NCBI RefSeq assembly: GCF_004135585.1
Contig: NZ_CP035501.1
Location: 1-64,000, forward strand
Direction of reading: 5' to 3'
Length of the DNA: 64,000 nucleotides
DNA from: Sphingosinicella sp. BN140058
Lineage (GTDB): Bacteria; Pseudomonadota; Alphaproteobacteria; Sphingomonadales; Sphingomonadaceae
In this document: positions 8,650 to 16,346 of the stretch, in pieces
Layout: each line of letters opens with the position of its first letter
How positions within the stretch are numbered: position 1 is the stretch's first letter
Translations under genes and position numbers: made by a program
The notes under the pieces: generated by a model
What the model was told of the DNA's origin: nothing
The model's database searches: none
What the model saw: only the letters and a program-made list of their open reading frames with translations

Positions 8650-9072
8650 TCAGCGCATGCGGTCGGCGAGCGCGGCCTTGACCGCCGCGCTGGCGTGCAG
8701 CGCCCCGAGCACTTGGAGCGAGCCGATCGTCTCGCGGGCGAGTTCCGGACTGACGTCTTCGGCGATGCTGAGCAGGCCGAGCACTTGCAGCTCCAGTGTT
8801 TCGCCGGCCGCCTTGATCCTTTGGAGCTCGGCGCTGTCGATCCGGCTGAGGCCGAGATCGAGCTGCTTGCGCCGAACCGATTTGCGGACCTCTTCGCCGT
8901 GCCGCTCCAACTGGTTGCGGATCGCCGTTCGGATGAAGTCGCTGCGGTTCGAGTAGAAGCCGTCCTGGACGAGCAGGTCGATCTGGCCGAGATCGACGAA
9001 ACCGAGATTGATGGTGATCTTCTCGCTGTCCGGCACCTTTCCCCGAAGCGGCACCACCTTCTCGCTCGCCAT
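8650..9072 (-). CDS. ribbon-helix-helix (CopG-like) transcriptional regulator
   Basis: This is a 140-aa protein with an N-terminal RHH fold: a beta-strand EKITINLGFVDLGQIDLLV, then a helix with YSNRSDFIRTAIRNQLERH, the typical motif in which the strand enters the DNA major groove and the dimer makes the fold. The C-terminal 80 residues are helical and probably for oligomerisation or a ligand. The ATG at 9072 has AGGA at 7-nt spacing. A perfect 20-bp palindrome sits 14 bp upstream, so autoregulation is likely. The esterase gene follows in the same direction and is the obvious co-regulated target. Confidence 0.85.
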   Translation of the reverse strand: MASEKVVPLRGKVPDSEKITINLGFVDLGQIDLLVQDGFYSNRSDFIRTAIRNQLERHGEEVRKSVRRKQLDLGLSRIDSAELQRIKAAGETLELQVLGLLSIAEDVSPELARETIGSLQVLGALHASAAVKAALADRMR

Positions 9073-9085
9073 CAAACCATCCTAC

Positions 9086-9105
9086 TACCATCCACGTGGA
9101 TGGTA
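9086..9105. promoter_or_regulatory. 20-bp perfect palindrome, candidate operator of the RHH regulator
   Basis: TACCATCCAC followed by GTGGATGGTA forms an uninterrupted palindrome centred 24 bp before the regulator's start codon. It overlaps the expected ribosome/promoter region, the right place for an RHH dimer-of-dimers autorepression site. The other strand would use the same site towards the small gene at 9229. Confidence 0.7.
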
Positions 9106-9228
9106 TATGGAGACACTTAGACGATGGTCAAGAGCCGGTGCCCGTATGACGCGCGCGGCTTGCACCAAGGTCACCGGGCACGCGGGGGCCGTTCGTTCGT
9201 TGTACGTGCCGCAAGCAGGAGAAGAGTT

Positions 9229-9387
9229 GTGAGCGAACGCGTGCCGACCGAAGATCCCGCCCCCGATCGCAATGCGAAGAGCGGCGACATGGGCAAGGGC
9301 AGTCTCGAGCAATCGATGAAGGGGGACCGTAACGAAGCGGTGTCGACCGATGGCCCCAAGAAGGTGCCGATCTCCGGAAACAAGTAG
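9229..9387 (+). CDS. small hydrophilic protein, 52 aa
   Basis: The frame opens with GTG at 9229 after a strong AGGAG (9217-9221, 7-nt spacing). It encodes a charged, probably disordered peptide with the blocks KSGDMGKGSLEQSMK and STDGPKKVPISGNK. A terminator-like hairpin follows 13 bp after the stop, which supports a real transcription unit. It has no signal peptide or membrane segment and no known family. A longer upstream frame to 9124 exists but has no ribosome site. Confidence 0.6.
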   Translation: MSERVPTEDPAPDRNAKSGDMGKGSLEQSMKGDRNEAVSTDGPKKVPISGNK

Positions 9388-9400
9388 CCCACGCACGAAA

Positions 9401-9428
9401 AAGGGCGCCGCCATTCGGCAGCGCCCTT
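9401..9428. terminator. bidirectional terminator
   Basis: An 8-bp outer stem (9401-9408 with 9421-9428) and an inner GCC/GGC stem with a 4-nt loop are flanked by an A-run on the left and TTT on the right. It lies between the convergent small gene ending at 9387 and the secreted-protein gene ending at 9453. Confidence 0.75.
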
Positions 9429-9452
9429 TCAAGCCGTCGGCTCGTGCGATCC

Positions 9453-10088
9453 TCAGATCGTGTCGCGCGCGTCGATGACCGGCTTGGCTGGAGCGACGGC
9501 CGCAGGTGCGGGCGGTGCCGTGGGCGCAGCCGGCGCCTGAGGGGCCGCCGCGGCCGGCGCAGCATCGCAATCGCCCTCAGTCTTCTCGGTCACCAGCGGC
9601 GCCTTGCCCGCGCCTTGGGAGATCATCTGCACGGATCGGCTGCAGGTCACACCGCCCTGCGTCGTCGAACTGAACGAATAGCTTACCAGCCCCGGCGGCG
9701 GCGCGTCTCCACCGGATGTCAGGCGCACTCCCGGCGCGCCCGTGGCGCTCGCCGGAGCGCCGCTTTGCGTGGCAGCCGCCTGACGCAGCATCATGTCCAT
9801 CTGCTGGTCCATCGCGGCGGCGATCTGGTCGAACATCGAGAATGGCGCGAACATGTCGTCGGCGATCAGCGCCATTGGCGGCGCCACTCGCCGCACCGGC
9901 ACGACCACGAGGGTCGGCGGCACCGCGCCCCGATACCGCACGTGCTGGATCGAGCCGTCGGGCAGCACGACGCGCAGCACCTTCGCCGCGCCCGCTTCGG
10001 GCGTTTGCGCGTGGCCGGCGGCGGTGGCGGCGCCCGCCAGGGCGAGCGAGCCGGCCGCGGCGAACAGGGCCTTGGTCAAGAATCGCAT
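9453..10088 (-). CDS. secreted/periplasmic hypothetical protein
   Basis: The 211-aa protein has a clear Sec signal peptide (MRFLTKALFAAAGSLALAGA, cleavage near the Ala-rich ATAAGHA stretch). The mature part has a Met/Gln-rich helix (MDQQMDMMLRQ) and a single pair of cysteines, one in GVTCSRS and one in EGDCDAA, that may form a disulfide. The C-terminal tail is rich in Ala and Pro, perhaps wall- or membrane-spanning. The start has GGAGGAAG 6 nt upstream. No family is recognised; such proteins are common lineage-specific envelope proteins. Confidence 0.7.
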   Translation of the reverse strand: MRFLTKALFAAAGSLALAGAATAAGHAQTPEAGAAKVLRVVLPDGSIQHVRYRGAVPPTLVVVPVRRVAPPMALIADDMFAPFSMFDQIAAAMDQQMDMMLRQAAATQSGAPASATGAPGVRLTSGGDAPPPGLVSYSFSSTTQGGVTCSRSVQMISQGAGKAPLVTEKTEGDCDAAPAAAAPQAPAAPTAPPAPAAVAPAKPVIDARDTI

Positions 10089-10191
10089 GCGTTCTTCCTC
10101 CGCTTGATGGCAATGAGAGAGGGCGAATTTGGAAATCCAATGCTGAACGCAGGATTACCGAAAGACATCAGATGCCGATCGGCAGGTGCGA

Positions 10192-10482
10192 TCAGAGCGG
10201 GCGCGGATCGGCGCGGCGAAAGGCCCAGATGCGCGGCGTATCGGTAACCGGCGCAAGACCGGTCTGGACGAGGCTTGCAAGCCGGCGCGCCACATACGGC
10301 ACTTCGGCCGTCGGCCGCTCCGATGTGCGAACCCGCCGGGAACGCCGCGGCGGTGCCGATGCGCCATGGCCGGCCAGCGCCCGCAGGATCTCCGGGGCGC
10401 TTTCGCGGATGCTCGCCAGCAAGGCGAGGATGCCGCACGCAAAGGCGAGCAGGAAGAAGACCGCGAAACCGTCCTGAACCAT
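10192..10482 (-). CDS. small single-pass membrane protein, 96 aa
   Basis: The ATG at 10482 follows an excellent ribosome site (GGAGGT, 5-6 nt). Residues 5-25 (GFAVFFLLAFACGILALLAS) form one membrane helix. The rest is an Arg/Pro-rich cytoplasmic tail. A longer upstream frame to 10566 lacks a ribosome site. Function is unknown. Confidence 0.5.
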   Translation of the reverse strand: MVQDGFAVFFLLAFACGILALLASIRESAPEILRALAGHGASAPPRRSRRVRTSERPTAEVPYVARRLASLVQTGLAPVTDTPRIWAFRRADPRPL

Positions 10483-10738
10483 GGGGGACCTCCGCACGCT
10501 CAACCGTCGGACCGTGCCTGCTGTTCCCTTCCCTTGCCGCCACCCATGACCGCAAGGCCCTGGCACCTCTCGATAAGTTTGCAGATCCCCGGGACCATCC
10601 CTGATCGGAAAGATGCGCGAAGCATGGCCTCGCCAACCCGGCGTGACCGAACAGCAGTCGCACTGCCCCCCCGCCTACGGACGCTCTTAGCAAAATATCA
10701 ACGCGCCCCGGATAGTCGGTTGAGACCAGCGAACGGGG

Positions 10739-11794
10739 GTGACGTTGCTCAAGCAGACGATCTTGCGGATTGCGCGGCGCACCGGCGCCTCCGCTCTCTG
10801 CGGGATGCTGACCTCCGGCCATTTGCGAATCCTCGGCTATCACGGTCTGTGGGTGACGCCCGGCTATCAATTCGGCGATTGCAGCTTCATGGCGCCGGAG
10901 CAGTTCGACGCCCGCATGGCCCATCTGAAAGGCTCGGGCCTCGACGTGCTCGGGCTGGACGACGCGATCGACCGGCTTGCCGACGGCACGCTGTCGCGCC
11001 CGTCGGTCGTGATCACGATCGACGACGGTTGGGTCTCGACCCTCACCCACATGCTGCCGATCCTGGAACGCTACCGCCTGCCGGCGACGCTCTATGCGAC
11101 CACCTGGTATTCGGGCTCGGGTCTGCCCGTCGCCAACATGGCGGTCCGTTATCTGAAGGAAGCCTCCGGACGCGACATCGATGTACGGGCCCTGGTCGCC
11201 GAGATCGATGGCCTTCCCGTCGACGCGCGACTGCACCGGCTGCGTGCGCTCGGCCGCACTCTCGGCATCGACGAAGCCTGGCTCGAAACCCGCCAGTTCG
11301 AGATCATGAGCCCGGCCGAACTGCGCCACGCGCACGATCGCGGGCTGGACGTGCAATTGCACACCCATCGCCACATCCTGGTCGCGGACGAAGTGGATCG
11401 TCTCGCCGCGGAAGTTGCGGAGAATCGAGCCGTCCTCGGCGCCGCGCTCGACGCCAAGGCTCTGACCCATTTCTGCTACCCCTGCGGCTCGTTCCACCCT
11501 GCGGCACCGGCCATTCTCGAGGCGTGCAACATCCGCTCGGCGACTTTGGTCGAGCAGGGCCTGAACGCGCCCGGATCGGACCCGCTCATGCTCCGCCGGC
11601 TGCTCGATGGCCGCAGCATCGGCGAAGCGGAATTCGATGCCTATCTGACGGGATTGCTGCACTTCCTGCGCCTCGGGCGCTCGGCTTCGGCCCGCGTCGC
11701 AGCCCTGCCGGGCCTCGCCTCGCGACGCCGTCGGGGCCTCACGCATCAGCCGGATCGGTCGGCAACGGCGACGTACCCGCGGAGCCTCTCGTGA
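10739..11794 (+). CDS. polysaccharide deacetylase (NodB-homology domain)
   Basis: This carbohydrate esterase family 4 protein has 351 aa and would remove N- or O-acetyl groups from a polysaccharide. The catalytic motif VITIDDGW places the Asp pair at residues 95-96. The metal-binding His cluster is LHTHRH (H208, H210, H212), and CYPCGSF matches the later CE4 substrate-groove motif. There is no obvious signal peptide, although the N-terminus is basic. The start is GTG at 10739 with a weak ribosome site. The gene overlaps the next by GTGA, so the two are translationally coupled. Its target is likely a surface polysaccharide. Confidence 0.88.
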   Translation: MTLLKQTILRIARRTGASALCGMLTSGHLRILGYHGLWVTPGYQFGDCSFMAPEQFDARMAHLKGSGLDVLGLDDAIDRLADGTLSRPSVVITIDDGWVSTLTHMLPILERYRLPATLYATTWYSGSGLPVANMAVRYLKEASGRDIDVRALVAEIDGLPVDARLHRLRALGRTLGIDEAWLETRQFEIMSPAELRHAHDRGLDVQLHTHRHILVADEVDRLAAEVAENRAVLGAALDAKALTHFCYPCGSFHPAAPAILEACNIRSATLVEQGLNAPGSDPLMLRRLLDGRSIGEAEFDAYLTGLLHFLRLGRSASARVAALPGLASRRRRGLTHQPDRSATATYPRSLS

Positions 11795-12765
11795 TCGCAG
11801 ACCTGCAGCAGACCCTGCCCCCAGTCCCGGCCGAGAGCCTGTTCAAGACCTGGCGCGGGCGGCAACCCTTTCGGGATCGACTGGCCCATGTCGCCGAGGG
11901 GCTGATCCGCTTCTGTCCCGACCTCGATCGCGCCAGGGCGCAGATCCAATTCCCCGAGTTCGAGGCCGCGTCCGCCGTGCGCGGCCCGGTGTTCAGTTAC
12001 GTCCGCCCGCCCGCGCAGGCGCTCGCAATGTGGTCGTCGCTTCCCGAGCCGCTTCGCGCGCCGTGGCTGTGCGCGCTGATGCTGTGGCACATCGAGCGGT
12101 TCGAAAGCGTCTTTCCGGGCACCGGTCTCGATCCCGAATTCGCGCTCCACTATGTCGATGCCTTCCACCGGATCCTCGATCAGATCGAAGCGGATCCGGG
12201 CTCTGCCGATCTCCGCGCGGACCGGTTCCTCAAGGATCTCTGGCTCGCCCGAGCGGTGATGATCCCCGCCTTCGCCCAGCTGTGGTGGCCGCATTCCGGG
12301 CTCTCGGCGAAGACGGTGCTCGCGGCCGGTCCCTCGGCCAGCGCCTACGTCTTTCTGCGCTGCGGCGGGCGATCGCCCTTCCTGGAAGGCCATACCCACG
12401 ATCCGATGGCCAAGGCCTATTGGAACGAGGCGGGCTGGCGCGAGGCGCTGCGCCTCGCCGCGCTCGCTTTGCCCGCTTTGCCCCGTGCACGCGGCATCTT
12501 CGGCACGGCCTGGTTCTACGATCCCGAGATCGCCCGGATCAGCCCCCGAATCCAGTTCGCCCAGACGCTGCAGGTCGATCACGGCGCGTGCCGGATCAAG
12601 GTCGGCAGCAACGACAGCGCCATCGCAAACGCCACCGCCACCTCCGCCGAGCGCCGCAACCGCTACCGCGACGGCAGCTACCTCCCGACCGACTACGCGA
12701 TCATCTGGTCCCGGCGAGACCTCCTCCACGCCTACGCCGCTAAAGAGGGGACACTAACAGAGTAA
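11791..12765 (+). CDS. unrecognised protein, 324 aa, coupled to the deacetylase
   Basis: The GTG at 11791 overlaps the TGA of the deacetylase (GTGA), so it is made together with it. The sequence is soluble and mixed alpha/beta, with runs such as LMLWHIERFESVF and FGTAWFYDPEIARISPRI. The C-terminal third is rich in Asn/Ser/Arg (SNDSAIANATATS). I do not recognise a family, and there are no signal or membrane segments. Coupling to a CE4 enzyme suggests a role in polysaccharide modification or its control, but this is inference only. Confidence 0.75.
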   Translation: MIADLQQTLPPVPAESLFKTWRGRQPFRDRLAHVAEGLIRFCPDLDRARAQIQFPEFEAASAVRGPVFSYVRPPAQALAMWSSLPEPLRAPWLCALMLWHIERFESVFPGTGLDPEFALHYVDAFHRILDQIEADPGSADLRADRFLKDLWLARAVMIPAFAQLWWPHSGLSAKTVLAAGPSASAYVFLRCGGRSPFLEGHTHDPMAKAYWNEAGWREALRLAALALPALPRARGIFGTAWFYDPEIARISPRIQFAQTLQVDHGACRIKVGSNDSAIANATATSAERRNRYRDGSYLPTDYAIIWSRRDLLHAYAAKEGTLTE

Positions 12766-12847
12766 GGCGCCCGGGAGCATCGTCCAGCGGCCGCTCTTGC
12801 GCCACCGAGGTTGCGCGGCCGTGCGCAACTTGCAACACCTGCCTGGG

Positions 12848-14218
12848 ATGATCCCGTTCCCGCTCCGCGCCGCCGCCAGTGGCGTCCTCGCCGCCGCTGC
12901 GCCCGTCGCCGCCGCACCGCGCGACGTTGCCGAGGCTTCGCTCCAGACCCGGCACTACGCCGCCGACGACAGCGATTTCGCCAATCCGGAACGCGGTTTC
13001 TCCCGCGCCAACCAGGGCGGCGAAGGCACACGTGCCGCCGGCCTGTCGCTGGTTCACCTCTACGTCCGGCTCGACCGCTTCAAGGCGGCGCCGCTGCCCG
13101 AGGCAACGCTGCGCGACATCCAGGCCCGCTTCGACGCGGCGCGCACGGCCGGGGTGAAGCTCATCCCGCGCTTCACCTACAATTTCCCCGCCGGCCTGCC
13201 GTTACGCCCCGGCGACGAGGATGCGCCGCTCGCCACGGTGCTCCGCCACATCGGCCAGCTCAAGCCGCTGCTCCGGCGCAACGCCGACGTCACCGCCTTC
13301 GTCGAGGCCGGCTTCGTCGGCGCCTGGGGCGAATGGCATCATTCGACCGAGGGCCTCGAAAGCCAGGCCGCCAAGGCGGCGATCGTGCGGGCGCTGCTCG
13401 ATGCGCTGCCGCCCGAACGCGCCATCGCCCTCCGCTACCCACGCGACAAGATCGCCCTGTTCGGATCGGCGCCGCTGCAGAGCCGCGACCGTGCCACTCC
13501 GCGCGGCCGGGTCGGCCACCACAATGATTGCTTCCTCGCCTCCAGAGAGGACTGGGGCACCTACCGCCCCGACGACCCGGAATCGCTCGAACGGCAGAAG
13601 GCCTACCTCGCCGCCGAGAGCCGCTTCGTCCCGATCGGCGGCGAGACCTGCAATGCCGGCCCCGACGCGCAGCCCTTCATTCCCTGCGCAAACGCGCTCC
13701 CGCAGTTGCAGCGGCTCGGCTGGAGCCAGCTCAACGCCGATTACCATCCGGACGTGCTGCGCCTCTGGCGCGAGCAGGGCTGCGCGGCGGAGATTTCGAA
13801 GCGCCTCGGCTACCGCTTCCGGCTCGTCAGCGCCGCGGCGCCGCGCCGCGCGGCCGTGGGCGGGCCTTTGCGGATGACGCTCCTGATCGCCAATGACGGT
13901 TTTGCCCCGCCCTACAACCCGCGCGGCCTCATCCTCGTCCTGCGCAACCGTCAGAGCGGAGTGGAGACCGGAATCGCACTGCCGCACGATCCGCGCGATT
14001 GGCGCGCCGGCGAGACCAGCACGCTGACGGTCGCCGCAACGTTGCCGCGCACGCTGGCCCCGGGGCAATACGATCTCCTGCTCCATCTGCCCGATCCCGT
14101 GCCGCGCCTCCGCACCCGGCCGGATTACGCGATCCGCCTGGCCAATCACGACGTCTGGGAAGCGGCCACGGGCTATAACCGCCTGCAATTGTCCCTGGAC
14201 GTCGCTCGCCCTCGATGA
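12848..14218 (+). CDS. secreted DUF4874/DUF4832 protein (glycoside-hydrolase-like barrel)
   Basis: A signal peptide (MIPFPLRAAASGVLAAAAPV) is followed by the N-terminal DUF4874 block with NPERGFSR and a barrel carrying FVEAGFVGAWGEWHHS. DUF4832 then shows HHNDCFLAS, GTY and GGETC. A C-terminal immunoglobulin-like part of about 100 residues ends the protein (456 aa). The barrel with acidic residues after strands resembles glycoside hydrolases, and the family occurs with polysaccharide loci, but the activity is not established. An upstream in-frame start at 12797 adds 17 residues and would disrupt the signal peptide. Confidence 0.82.
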   Translation: MIPFPLRAAASGVLAAAAPVAAAPRDVAEASLQTRHYAADDSDFANPERGFSRANQGGEGTRAAGLSLVHLYVRLDRFKAAPLPEATLRDIQARFDAARTAGVKLIPRFTYNFPAGLPLRPGDEDAPLATVLRHIGQLKPLLRRNADVTAFVEAGFVGAWGEWHHSTEGLESQAAKAAIVRALLDALPPERAIALRYPRDKIALFGSAPLQSRDRATPRGRVGHHNDCFLASREDWGTYRPDDPESLERQKAYLAAESRFVPIGGETCNAGPDAQPFIPCANALPQLQRLGWSQLNADYHPDVLRLWREQGCAAEISKRLGYRFRLVSAAAPRRAAVGGPLRMTLLIANDGFAPPYNPRGLILVLRNRQSGVETGIALPHDPRDWRAGETSTLTVAATLPRTLAPGQYDLLLHLPDPVPRLRTRPDYAIRLANHDVWEAATGYNRLQLSLDVARPR

Positions 14219-14270
14219 CCTTCCGCTGGCGGGAACGAGCAACCCACGCACGCTCTGCCGCCCACCCTCC

Positions 14271-14645
14271 TCAGGCGATCTTCGCCTTGTTGCGCAGCGC
14301 CAGGCAGTAACCGAGCGTCACGGCGATGCCGGCGAGGACCGCGGCGCAGCCGCCGACCACCGCCACCGGCACCGGCGCCACCGCCCAGAAGCCCGCATAA
14401 ACGAGGCCGCTCAGCACCATCGACCAGCCGCCGACACGCGCGACCTGGCGGGCCTTCGCACTGGGCGCGAGCGCCTTCGGCATGCGATTGCCGTACCATG
14501 CGATCATCAGCCCATTGGTACCGACGACGATCCGAGTTACCGTTTCGGGATCGACGTAGCCAAGCGTCCGCGCCAGGCTGGCGGCGAGCGCCAGAGCGAT
14601 AATGCCGCCCGCCCAGGCGAGCCCCGCTTTCACGTCCCTGTTCAT
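14271..14645 (-). CDS. SdpI-like integral membrane protein
   Basis: The 124-aa protein has about four membrane helices. The block VGTNGLMIAWYGNRMPKAL resembles the G...GN.MPK signature of SdpI-type immunity proteins. Its ATG overlaps the stop of the ArsR gene (ATGA at 14642-14645), so the two are translationally coupled. In Bacillus an ArsR regulator (SdpR) and SdpI form an operon for protection against a toxin. Here no toxin gene is visible, so the role may differ. The relation is by motif and context only. Confidence 0.6.
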   Translation of the reverse strand: MNRDVKAGLAWAGGIIALALAASLARTLGYVDPETVTRIVVGTNGLMIAWYGNRMPKALAPSAKARQVARVGGWSMVLSGLVYAGFWAVAPVPVAVVGGCAAVLAGIAVTLGYCLALRNKAKIA

Positions 14646-14938
14646 CGTGCAACCTCCTGGCTGGGCTCCGGTGACTTGTCACCGATGCCGAAGGAATGGG
14701 CGAAGCCCAGCAGCGCTTCTTCGAGCACCGAGAGCTTCAGGTGGTAGATGACGGATTTGCCGGCCTTCTCGGCGTGAACCAGATCGGCTTCCTTGAGGAT
14801 CGCGAAATGTGCCGACATGGTCGGCTTGGTGACGTCGAACTGCGCACTGAGTTCGCCCGCGCTCATCGGCCCTGCCCGCAGCAATTGCAGCACGCGCCGG
14901 CGAGTGGGATCGGACAAGGCTTTGAACACCTGGCTCAT
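14642..14938 (-). CDS. ArsR-family (SdpR-like) transcriptional repressor
   Basis: This 98-aa winged-helix protein starts MSQVFKALSDPTRRRVLQLL, typical for the family. The recognition helix lies around TKPTMSAHFAILKEADLV and is followed by the beta-wing. No CxC metal site is present, so it is not a metal sensor of the ArsR/SmtB type but fits the SdpR/YczG autorepressor group. The start at 14938 is the family start; the frame continues upstream without a good start signal. It is the first gene of a two-gene operon with the SdpI-like membrane protein, and a TTTAGCTAAA palindrome lies immediately upstream. Confidence 0.85.
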   Translation of the reverse strand: MSQVFKALSDPTRRRVLQLLRAGPMSAGELSAQFDVTKPTMSAHFAILKEADLVHAEKAGKSVIYHLKLSVLEEALLGFAHSFGIGDKSPEPSQEVAR

Positions 14939-14947
14939 GATGCGACA

Positions 14948-14957
14948 TTTAGCTAAA
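14948..14957. promoter_or_regulatory. candidate operator of the ArsR-type repressor
   Basis: TTTAGCTAAA is a perfect 10-bp palindrome 10 bp before the repressor's start codon. It is followed at once by CGTCTAAG, a further half-site-like TCTAA. SdpR-type repressors bind inverted TTTAG/CTAAA halves, so autorepression is likely. Confidence 0.55.
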
Positions 14958-15077
14958 CGTCTAAGCGAGTCAAGCGGCAAATCGCCGCGATGCGCGCCCC
15001 CGCCGTCCGCGCGCATTCGGCGGTTGCGCCGCCACCACCGCTTCGGACACATTGGCCGAAGACGGTGAGAGGATGAC

Positions 15078-15707
15078 ATGCTGGATCGACGGACGTTGCT
15101 GATCGGGGCCGGCGCTGCCTGCGCGCTCAAGGGCTGCGGGTCTTCGGTGGATGCCGTTGCGGCGCCGATGGCCAAGAGCCCGACGCGCTCGGCACGTCTG
15201 ATCGCCGCCGCCCGTCGGCAGGTGGGCGTTACCGTCCATTACGATGGTGGCTATTCACGCATTCCATTCCCCAACGGCGACGTGCCGCGCGAGCGCGGCG
15301 TCTGCACCGATGTCCTCATCCGGGCCTATCGTGACGCGTTCGGCCTCGATCTTCAGGCGCTGGTCAATGCCGACATGCGGGCGGCCTTCCGTGCCTACCC
15401 CCGGAATTGGGGGCTCACCGCGCCCGATCGCAACATCGATCATCGGCGCGTGCCGAACCTCGCAACCTGGCTGACCCGCCGGCGCGCCGCCTTGCCGATC
15501 CCGTCCGATCCATCGGGTTGGCAGCCGGGCGACATCTTTACGTCGCGAGTCGGCCGCGGCTTGCCCCATATCGGGCTGGTCACCGACCGTGTCGGCCGCC
15601 GCAGTCGCCTCGTCCTCCACAATATCGGCGCCGGCGCACGCGAGGAGGACGCGCTGCTGCAATGGCCGATCACCGGTCGGTTCCGCTGGGACGTCGGCCG
15701 AGCCTGA
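15078..15707 (+). CDS. DUF1287-domain putative lipoprotein
   Basis: The 209-aa protein has an N-terminal Arg-Arg signal (LDRRTLLIGAGAACALKGCG) with a possible lipobox Cys. The DUF1287 core follows: ARRQVGVTVHYDGGY, then GDVPRERGVCTDVLIRAYRD with its invariant Cys, then DRNIDHRRVPNL and a late PHIGLVTDR with a His. The Cys/His arrangement is that of NlpC/P60-like papain-fold hydrolases, so a cell-wall or peptide hydrolase role is possible though not shown. It stands alone in its operon. Confidence 0.85.
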   Translation: MLDRRTLLIGAGAACALKGCGSSVDAVAAPMAKSPTRSARLIAAARRQVGVTVHYDGGYSRIPFPNGDVPRERGVCTDVLIRAYRDAFGLDLQALVNADMRAAFRAYPRNWGLTAPDRNIDHRRVPNLATWLTRRRAALPIPSDPSGWQPGDIFTSRVGRGLPHIGLVTDRVGRRSRLVLHNIGAGAREEDALLQWPITGRFRWDVGRA

Positions 15708-15762
15708 CCAAGGCGCTGAAAGGCCGGCTGCTGATGCCGGTGCAATCCGAAGGAGGTGAGAC

Positions 15763-16275
15763 GTGCGAGGGGTGATGATCTTGGGGGCAGCGCTGGGCTG
15801 CATGCTCGCCTCGGCAAACGGCTTGGCCGCCGAAGTGAATACCGATCGTCTGGCGCCGCTGCGCGCTCTGGTCGGCGAATGGCGGGGCGAAAGCTCCGCC
15901 GGCCGGACATTGCGCATCAGCTACCGGCTGATCGCCAACGACACGGTGCTGGTCGAAAGCTGGCGCTCGCCGTCCGGACGAGAGACGATGACGGTCTATC
16001 ATCAGGACGGGAGCGATCTCGTCGCGACCCATTATTGCGCCCAGGGCAATCAGCCGAGGCTGAGGCTTGGTGCCGACCGGCGAGACCACCGATGGCACTT
16101 CTTCTTCAGGGACGCGACCAACCTGTCTACGCCCCGAGCCTCCCACCTGCACGAATTCTGGATCGAGCCGCTCGATGCCGGGACGATGCGGCGTAGCGAG
16201 ACCTACACGGCCGACGGCGAACGCTCGGAAGAGAGCGCCGTCCTGAAGCGGATCGTTCCGGATCCGGGCGCCTGA
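15763..16275 (+). CDS. secreted hypothetical protein of lipocalin-like type
   Basis: The start is GTG at 15763 with a full AGGAGGTGA ribosome site (15751-15759). A signal peptide (RGVMILGAALGCMLASANG) precedes a beta-rich mature domain of about 145 residues. It contains LVGEWRGESSAGRTLRISY and WRSPSGRETMTVYHQDGS, the pattern of DUF1579/lipocalin-like barrels. Binding partner and function are unknown. It is 55 bp downstream of the DUF1287 gene and may be co-transcribed with it. Confidence 0.7.
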   Translation: MRGVMILGAALGCMLASANGLAAEVNTDRLAPLRALVGEWRGESSAGRTLRISYRLIANDTVLVESWRSPSGRETMTVYHQDGSDLVATHYCAQGNQPRLRLGADRRDHRWHFFFRDATNLSTPRASHLHEFWIEPLDAGTMRRSETYTADGERSEESAVLKRIVPDPGA

Positions 16276-16346
16276 TCGAAACAGGTCTCTGCGGCCAAAC
16301 AGCCCAGGATTGCACCTCGTATGGCGCGGCTCTGCCCGCTAAGGGC

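Noticed and set aside
10186..12765. Continuous plus-strand frame of 859 codons
   Set aside because: Only the part from GTG 11791 looks like protein. The rest lies antisense to a small gene and out of frame in the deacetylase gene, an effect of high GC content.
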